DNA from: Zopfochytrium polystomum
Taxonomy: Eukaryota; Chytridiomycota; Chytridiomycetes; Chytridiales; Chytridiaceae
Direction of reading: 5' to 3'
Assembly: GCA_025765615.1 (NCBI GenBank)
Contig: JAIVFJ010000045.1
Location: forward strand, 186,001-250,000
DNA length: 64,000 bases
The first letter of the stretch is position 1, and each line of letters opens with the position of its first letter. Shown piece by piece: positions 57,801 through 64,000 of the stretch. Both the position numbers and the translations under genes were made by a program. The notes below the pieces were generated by a model. It worked only from the letters and a program-made list of their open reading frames with translations, did not search any database and had not been told where the DNA came from.

Positions 57801-60403
57801 CACCGACCGTTCCCCCCCAAAACGCAGACTTCCACAACCCGACGACAGGCTCCGCGCTCGCACGGCTCCTCCTTCTCACAAAGCTCCGCATCACTCTGAC
57901 CGTCCGATCCCCAGCCGCCACCCTGACGGCTGTCCTCATGTCGCTCTGGACCGTGTACGCCCTGCTGGCAACCCTCCAAGCCAACATCGACGCCGGGAAC
58001 CCGGCCGCCGCCGCCGCGTTTGCCGCAGTCACCGCGTTTCTCCTCTTGAACATCCCCAGCACCTCTGCGCGCGACCTCGTCGCCGAAAAGTCGCTCGGCA
58101 TCGTCGGCCTCCTCCGCGTCACCACCGGCGCGCGGTTTGCCCAGCCGCGAAGGACCCGTGGAGCTCGTCGCGGAAGGTGGCGACGACGGCGAGGAGGACG
58201 CGGTCGGCGCCGGCGGACAGCGCAAGCCTTCGAAAGGCGGCCGCGCCGCGGCCGCGACCGCCGCCACCGGTACAGTACGCTTTGCGGCCGCGTACTGGGG
58301 CGCCGCGTGGATCGTTCAGTTCGCCATCCTCCTGGCCTTTTGCGCTGTCGTCGTGCTCTTGGCGGCGCTGAACAATGCGACGGCGCTGGTCGGCAGTGGG
58401 CTGGCGATGTTTGTCGCGGTGCTGCTGGGGCACGCGGCGATGACGCCGCTGTTTGTGTGTAAGTGAAACATACTAGGAAACCCCCCGTTCTGCCTGCTTG
58501 CTGAGTTGCGCTTCACTAACAAGGCGCACGCATGTTTTGATTCTTTTCAATGGAATATCCGGTAGATGTGGTTTCCTTTGCCGTTCAAAACTCAGATTTC
58601 TTTTACGAATGCGCTGTTGGTTTTGACTCCTGTTGACTCTGGCGCCAGAAATGTAAGAAATGTCTCACCTTTGAAGGGCCCCCTGAAGAAGCTGCTTTCG
58701 TCGAAACAGTGCTAACTCTGTGCCGAACCCTTTCTGTCAGTTACGCCGGCTACCTTGCGAGCTCAGGGTCCTCTGATTTTTCGTTCTGGCACACTGTATT
58801 CTCCTTCACAGTACCGCTCTATGGATTCGTCGCGGTTATAACCGGCATGGGTTTCACATACATGATCGGCAAGAATCGACCCACACCGCTTCCTCCCTCC
58901 TACTACTTTGAGTGGTCCCACCACATGCTGGCCCCGCTCCTCGGGATCTTCTTCCAGATTGTGGTTCTTGCCTCCATCCTTGTCCTCTACGAGCTCTCTG
59001 GCGAGATTGCTTCGTGGCTCCGGTCGCAAAGAAGCCCTATGCCTCACCCTATTCGCCCCAGCTCCAGCGAGGACGTCGACGTTGCACAGGAGCGCGCTCG
59101 CGTCGAGTTGATCGAGCCCGGCGGCAGCCTCGATCGTTTCGGCATCACGATAAAGAACCTGCACAAAGCCTTCTTCTCTCGCCTGGGCAATGCAGCACCC
59201 GCTGCCTCATCGGCCAGCGTCGCAACCGACGAAGAAGCCGCCCCGCTCCAGCCCGCCGTCCCGACAGGTCGCCACGAGTACCCCGGCCCCTACGGCCTCT
59301 GGACCAACCGCACCGCCCTCCGCAACCTCTCCCTCGCCGTCCCCCGCGGCGAGCTCTTCACACTCCTAGGCCCCAACGGCGCCGGCAAAACAACAGCCCT
59401 CTCCCTCGCCCTCGCCGAGCTCCGCCCCGTCGCCGGCGACGTCTGGCTCAACGCCACAGCGGGCGTCGGATACGCCCCGCAAATGGACGCGCTGTGGCCC
59501 GCCGCTTCCGTCCGTGAGCACCTCGTGCTGTTTGCTCGCCTCAAGGGCCTTCGTGCCAGGCCTGCAGCCTCGTGGGCCGCGTCCGCTGCGCGCACGCTGA
59601 ATCTCGCGGACGCGATGGGGAAGAGGGTCAGCCAGCTGAGCGGCGGGATGAAGAGGAAGCTGGGCTTTGCGTTGGCGCTCGTCGGCGCTGTGGACGTGCT
59701 GTTTTTGGACGAGCCTTCGACGGGGTGAGGCTGCTTGTTTTACTACTTTTCTCTCTTCCCCCCCCCTCCCTCTCCAGCTGTTCCCTCCAATGCTTAATAG
59801 CTAAATCGAACAAACCCTTAATTTTGTTTCCTTCCAGAGTCGACCCCGCCGCGCGCCGCACCATGCGCGCCTTCCTCCAAGCCCGCCAGCACCGCTTCGC
59901 CACCTTCCTCACCACCCACTCGATGGACGAAGCCGACGCCCTCTCCACCCGCATCGGCATCCTCGTCAACGGCGCCCTCGCCTGCATCGGCTCCCCGGGC
60001 CACCTCAAGCGCCGATTCGGCAACAGCTACGTCCTCGAGCTTGTCTTCAACCCCGCGGTCGCAGCGCCGCCGCTGCCCGTTGCCACCGACGACGGACGGC
60101 GCCGACGACCGCGGCGGCCCGCGCGCGTGGCTCCGCGACGCGCTCCCCGGCTCCGAGCTGCTCGAGCACGTCGACGGCATCATCGCGCGCTGGCTTGTCC
60201 CCGTCGCGGCCGTCGCGGCCGCTGGCGGCCTCGCGCGCTGCTTTGCGATGCTCGAGGCGTGGCGCGCGGGGAAAGGTGGTGCGGAGGGCGACCCCGCGTG
60301 GCCCGGGCCGCCCGTCGCGGATTACAGCCTGGGGTTGGCGTCGCTGGAGACGGTGTTTATGCGGTTTGCGAAGGGGCAGGTTGTGGAGGAGCGGAGTGCG
60401 TGA
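54899..60403 (+). CDS. ABCA-type full transporter, many single-base frame steps
   Basis: Membrane lipid-type transporter with two TM and two nucleotide-binding halves. Exons: 54899-54966, 55127-55345, 55421-55607, 55691-56063, about 56152-56509, 56594-56686, 56759-56772 (14 nt), 56887-57235, 57312-57760, 57828-58458, 58566-58652, 58741-59724 and 59838-60403. TM half 1: [54 protein letters not shown]1: [13 protein letters not shown], the Q-loop [64 protein letters not shown]2: [67 protein letters not shown]. Ending: [19 protein letters not shown]. One base must be skipped near 55214, 55531, 55805, 56014, 57024, 57383, 58141 and 60096; junctions at about 56064, 58459 and 58653 are also one base out of phase. 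Confidence 0.88.
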
Positions 60404-60846
60404 TGGTGTTTGGGGGGAGGATGGCGAGAGCCGGACCTGTCTTAATGCTTTTTTGGTTTTGTGGCTTTGCACTAATTCGCTCAAGTTTTTTTGTTTTGGG
60501 GATTCTTTTCGCCGGTAAGGCACCGGAAAAAACAGCCCTCGTATTCATCAATGTTTAATGCAATGGCGCTGGCGATGACGATTGCGGCGCCTCGGAGGTC
60601 ACCGGAGGTTAACAGCCAGCAACGGAACAACCGGCAGCGGAACTCTGTTTGCACAGAAGAAAGCGGTTCCAGAAACCTTGAACTGCAGTAGCAATGTTTT
60701 CGGAAGTCCGATGATGTCTCCGCGACTTTTCTGAATTCCAAAACAATGGACGCGGACGGAATCTAATCGGACCTCACCGCATACGCGGTTCCTCCAAAGC
60801 CAAAAAAAGACTAATCAACTGGAAGCTTCCAACGTTTCGCCCAACC
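60404..60846. other. intergenic region
   Basis: Between the ABCA gene and the four-TM gene; no feature recognised. Confidence 0.5.
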
Positions 60847-62337
60847 ATGCCCATCCTCCGACTCTTCCAAGAGTTCGCCGTCGACTACGGGCGGGTCAAA
60901 CTGAAATACTTTGACGTACAAAAGCGGTGGCGGTTCCTCGCTCGGCTTATCCAGGGAGCCATCCCATTCGGGTGAGGTAACCTTGCTACCCCCCAGCTTT
61001 CAGGGCATGTTGGGCAAGTTTGGGCACCTTTTTCGATCTAACACTCCGCGGTTGGTCGGTGCAGGATCTGGTTCGTTCTTTACAAAGCCGCGCGCGACGT
61101 CAAACGCAGCCACCCGGAAACGACGAACTACTTTAATGCGCTGTACACCTTCAGCTTCCTCTGCGGGCCGATCGCCGCCGCGCTGCTCACGTGTCTCCAA
61201 ACCGTGCCGCTGCTGGCCGACCCCTTGACCAGCGCCCAGACGCTCATGGTCGAGGCGGTCGCGGACGCCGCCGTCGCGATCGTGTGGCTTGCAATGGCCA
61301 TCGCCACTCCCGCCACCCTCGCGAACCTGCGGACCGTCTGCGAGCGCGTCGTCGACGTCATCGTCGTGCCCACCATGAACGCGACGCTCGCCACGTCGTC
61401 CACGACACCCTCCCCCGGGTCGCCCGACGCCCCCGCAGTCAACTCCACCACGGCTGCCCACCTAAACTCTACAACCACAACTTCCGCCTACCCCTCCGCG
61501 ATCCCCACAGACAACTCGACCGCTGAAGCGTCTCCAACAACAACGACGGTCCCGTACGACTGCCACGGCCAGCTAGCCGCGGTGCTAACAGGCCTAACGG
61601 CGGCGCTCTGCGTGCTGTACCTCGCGTCGCTGGCCATGGACTACCACAGCTTCATGAAGGGCGCGGTCTGGGACATTGAGGCGCACGAGGAGCGCGAGCA
61701 CGCCGCGTCGATGGCGACCGTGCGCCAGCTGACCAAGCACGCGAACCGCATCGGTCGCGGCGAGATCGGCGGCGTGTCCATGCGCGCCGTGTCGCGCCGC
61801 GGCTCGCTGTCGGCGTTCGGGTCCATCAACTGCGCGTCGGGCGCGGAGGCCGCGGTCCAGGCTGCGGGTGGGCGGACGAGGAGCGGCAGCGTCCGCGGCG
61901 GGTGCGCGGGACTGCAGGGGGTGGTGGCGGGCAAGGCCGGCGGCGTGGTCGTGCTGGCCGGCGACGGCGCGGGCGGTCCGGGCGGCGGCGGTGGCGGGCT
62001 GAAGCGGTCGGCGTCAAATTCGTCGCTCAGCGGCATGGCCGGCCCACCGATCGCAAAGGGAGTCGACGGCATGTCGCGCGAGGCAAAGTCGCGACTGGGC
62101 CTGTCGGCGGGGTCCATCTCGCGCATGGGGTCGCTGTCGCGGTTGGGCTCGTCGTCGAATCTGCTGGCCGGCGCTGGAGGCGGCAGCAGTGGGAACGTGC
62201 TGGGGTCCACGGAGAAGGATCGGGAGCCGCGTGCGGTCTGGGTCGGCGGCGAGCTTGTTGGCGAAGGGAGGGTCGATGGTGAAGAAGCGATAGAAGCGAT
62301 ACTGGGAGGCAAGGAGGGCGGTGTGTTTCCACTTTGA
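60847..62337 (+). CDS. four-TM membrane protein with Ser/Gly-rich cytoplasmic tail
   Basis: Exons 60847-60971 and 61065-62337 (93-nt intron), 465 residues, no frame break. Four hydrophobic segments: FLARLIQGAIPFGIWFVLY, YTFSFLCGPIAAALLTCL, VEAVADAAVAIVWLAMAIAT and LTGLTAALCVLYLASLA. Between TM3 and TM4 is a Thr/Ser/Asn-rich loop with several N-x-S/T sites, so it is probably extracellular. The tail of about 220 residues has repeated SRRGSLS, RTRSGS and LKRSAS motifs, typical basophilic (PKA-like) kinase sites. The topology resembles MARVEL- or SUR7-type proteins, but I cannot place it in a family. It lies between two ABCA genes in the same orientation. Confidence 0.7.
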
Positions 62338-62756
62338 GGGGTGTTTGGCGCTCGATTCCTCATGTTACGTATTTATATCATATCAGTTCTGCTGTCCACA
62401 CTAGACCCGCTCGCTCGTAATGGTAGAAACAAATATATATCTCCAGTAGTAGACGCTCCTCCTCCTTTGCAGGGGGTGCTATCAGTAGCGTGGGTGCCCT
62501 TATACCGTATGCGTACCAGTCGTCAGTGCCGGCGAGGGCAAGGACAGGTCGGGTGACCGTCCGTTGCACGTTGCAATTAGTTTTCAAATCCGCTAACGAG
62601 AAAAACTCAGCCCGCCACGTGATCCCACAGACAATCACCAGAGAGGAAAGGGGACAAAAAAAAAAAAAACAGAAAAAAAAAGGAGAAAAAAAATAAAATT
62701 GGGGGTCGGCAACCGCACCGCCACCGCCACCGCCACCTACCAGCACCACCACCATC
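62338..62756. other. intergenic region with A-rich and CCACCG tracts
   Basis: A runs at 62656-62696, then a short CCACCG repeat (62717-62737) just before the ATG of the second ABCA gene. Confidence 0.55.
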
Positions 62757-64000
62757 ATGAGCCACACGTCGCGGTCGACCACGACGGCGGCCTCGGCGAC
62801 GGCGACGGCGACGGGCAGGAGGAGCGACTCCATCGATGGGGTTGGCGGCAATCTCCATCCTCTCAGGTGAGAAGAAGCGAGTGGTGCTGGCACGACGACG
62901 ACGACGACACAGATCCGATCGGATCCCTCGCGCGCCACTCCTTTCCCCTTACAGATCGCGTTCCTTTTGGACTTCACCCATTGCGCAGGCGGCCCCCGAT
63001 CACGCGGCAGCCCTCTGCAGCCGTCCTCGCTCTTCCTCGCCCAGCTGCAAGTCATCCTGTGGAAAGACTTTACGATAAGATCGCGCAACATCGTCCCGGT
63101 CCTCTCGATCGTGCTGTCGCCCGCGTTCGCGCCCGCGATCTTGATGTTCTTTTTGACGCGCGCAAACTTGTTTCTCACCGCGGGCGGTCTGTCCGCTGCG
63201 GAGGGTTGGGTGACGGCTTCGGCGAAAGCAGCGGCCATGGCTGGATCGGGTCGTGCCTGGAGCCGACTGATCGGAACGGCTCTCGGGGTCGTGACTAGAG
63301 GGAACGGGTAGGTGTCGATAAAACGAGAAGGGGACCCAAGGATCCCAGTTCCATCTCGAAGAAGTGCCAACGTAGTCCTGGGCTAATCGACGGAGAACAT
63401 ACCGTGTTATGCCGATCACATCTCAGCCAATTGCTGACAAATTGCCTTTCTTTATTCAGATTGACGATACCGCCCGAGGTCTTCTTCGTTCGTATCCTTT
63501 TGCCATTCTACGTCATTCTCGGTTTTGGAAATCATCAGCAAAGTAAGTGGAATCAACTCAAGTTGTGGCGAAAGTTCACCTTGCGTCTCCAGTCTCGTTG
63601 ATAGAGACTGTATCAGAGAAAGAGAAGCGGACAAAAGAGGGTTTACTTATGCAGGGCCTATCCATCAACGTATACTGGATGTCAAAGATCGTCCTTTACG
63701 GCACCTACGCCGCCGTCAGCTCATTCTTGTTCGCCTACGTCGTCGCCCCTTGCTACCCAACTTCAAACTTTGTCATCAGTAAGTGCCACAAAACGGAATT
63801 GTCTTACGACATGCTGACCCCCTGCCTTTGCCAGTCGCGCTTATAATTGGTCTGTTCGACGCCGCCAATATCGCCTCTTCGCTCGCGCTGTCCGCTGTGT
63901 TCCGCTCCGCCAAATCCGCAGCTGTTTTCGGCTCCCTTCTACCTTTCATCTTTCTCGTGTTGACGGGTGTCGCCTTCGGCTACGAGCTCTTACCCAGTGA
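62757..64000 (+). CDS. second ABCA-type transporter, N-terminal part only (window edge)
   Basis: Starts MSHTSRSTTTAASATATATG (exon 62757-62866). The TM half matches the transporter at 54899-60403 block by block: SSLFLAQLQVILWKDFTIRS against [29 protein letters not shown] against [31 protein letters not shown] and INVYWMSK against [40 protein letters not shown] against [20 protein letters not shown]. Exon starts are visible at about 62988, 63463, 63591 and 63834, with intron positions shared with the first gene. The first junction is one base out of phase. It runs off the window before any nucleotide-binding domain. With the first gene it forms a direct tandem pair interrupted by the four-TM gene. 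Confidence 0.82.

Noticed and set aside
62378..63370. 330-residue minus-strand ORF
   Set aside because: Low complexity, antisense to the start of the second ABCA gene, no domain.

Overview
The window is nuclear DNA of a fungus, most probably a zoosporic (chytrid-type) fungus. It is GC-rich, with short GT-AG introns (about 60-150 nt, a few longer), genes on both strands, and long simple-sequence tracts between genes. It carries a velvet regulator of the VelB type, secreted fungal enzymes (GH3 beta-glucosidase, type-B carboxylesterase, BBE-like oxidase), full-length ABCA-type transporters, a soluble-adenylyl-cyclase-like protein and a Dpy-30/RIIa-type docking protein. The last two would fit a flagellated lineage. 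The taxon is an inference; no rRNA gene or other marker is present.

Layout. 1-2343: 3' part of a GH3 beta-glucosidase (+). 3866-4873: protein of seven tandem ankyrin-like repeats with a QWWKDSG core (+), between two diverged copies of a short repeat. 5808-8608: F-box-like helical protein (-). 9152-10244 (+) and 17853-18800 (-): two intronless transglutaminase-like paralogues of a bacterial-looking family in opposite orientation. Between them lie a low-complexity coiled-coil protein (+), a Gln-rich small protein (-), the splicing factor SLU7 (-) and a metallophosphoesterase (-). 19402-22308: a small Ser/Pro-rich ORF, a doubtful broken gene and a second F-box-like gene (-). 22939-25113: secreted carboxylesterase (+). 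28274-30540: VelB-like velvet protein (+). 31088-32608: mitochondrial carrier (+). 34535-36349: BBE-type FAD oxidase (+). 37479-42998: soluble-adenylyl-cyclase-like protein (-), with a decayed partial copy just downstream at 36680-37195. 44507-46465: bHLH transcription factor (-). 47935-51531: Dpy-30/RIIa-like protein (-). 52909-54353: one-pass membrane protein (+). 54899-60403: complete ABCA transporter (+). 60847-62337: four-TM protein (+). 62757-64000: start of a second ABCA transporter (+), cut by the window edge.

The most striking general feature is that many clearly conserved proteins can only be read by skipping single extra bases. I count about 20 net +1 steps in eight genes (4 in SLU7 and 8 in the ABCA transporter), and only a few doubtful steps of the other sign. 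Other genes of similar size are intact (velvet, carrier, BBE oxidase, phosphoesterase, one transglutaminase-like paralogue). None of the sites involves a stop codon and there is no shared slippery motif. Residual insertion-type errors of the assembly are the simplest reading; recent decay or programmed +1 frameshifting are alternatives. CDS features below give the outer limits of each gene, with exon boundaries and frame breaks in the evidence text.
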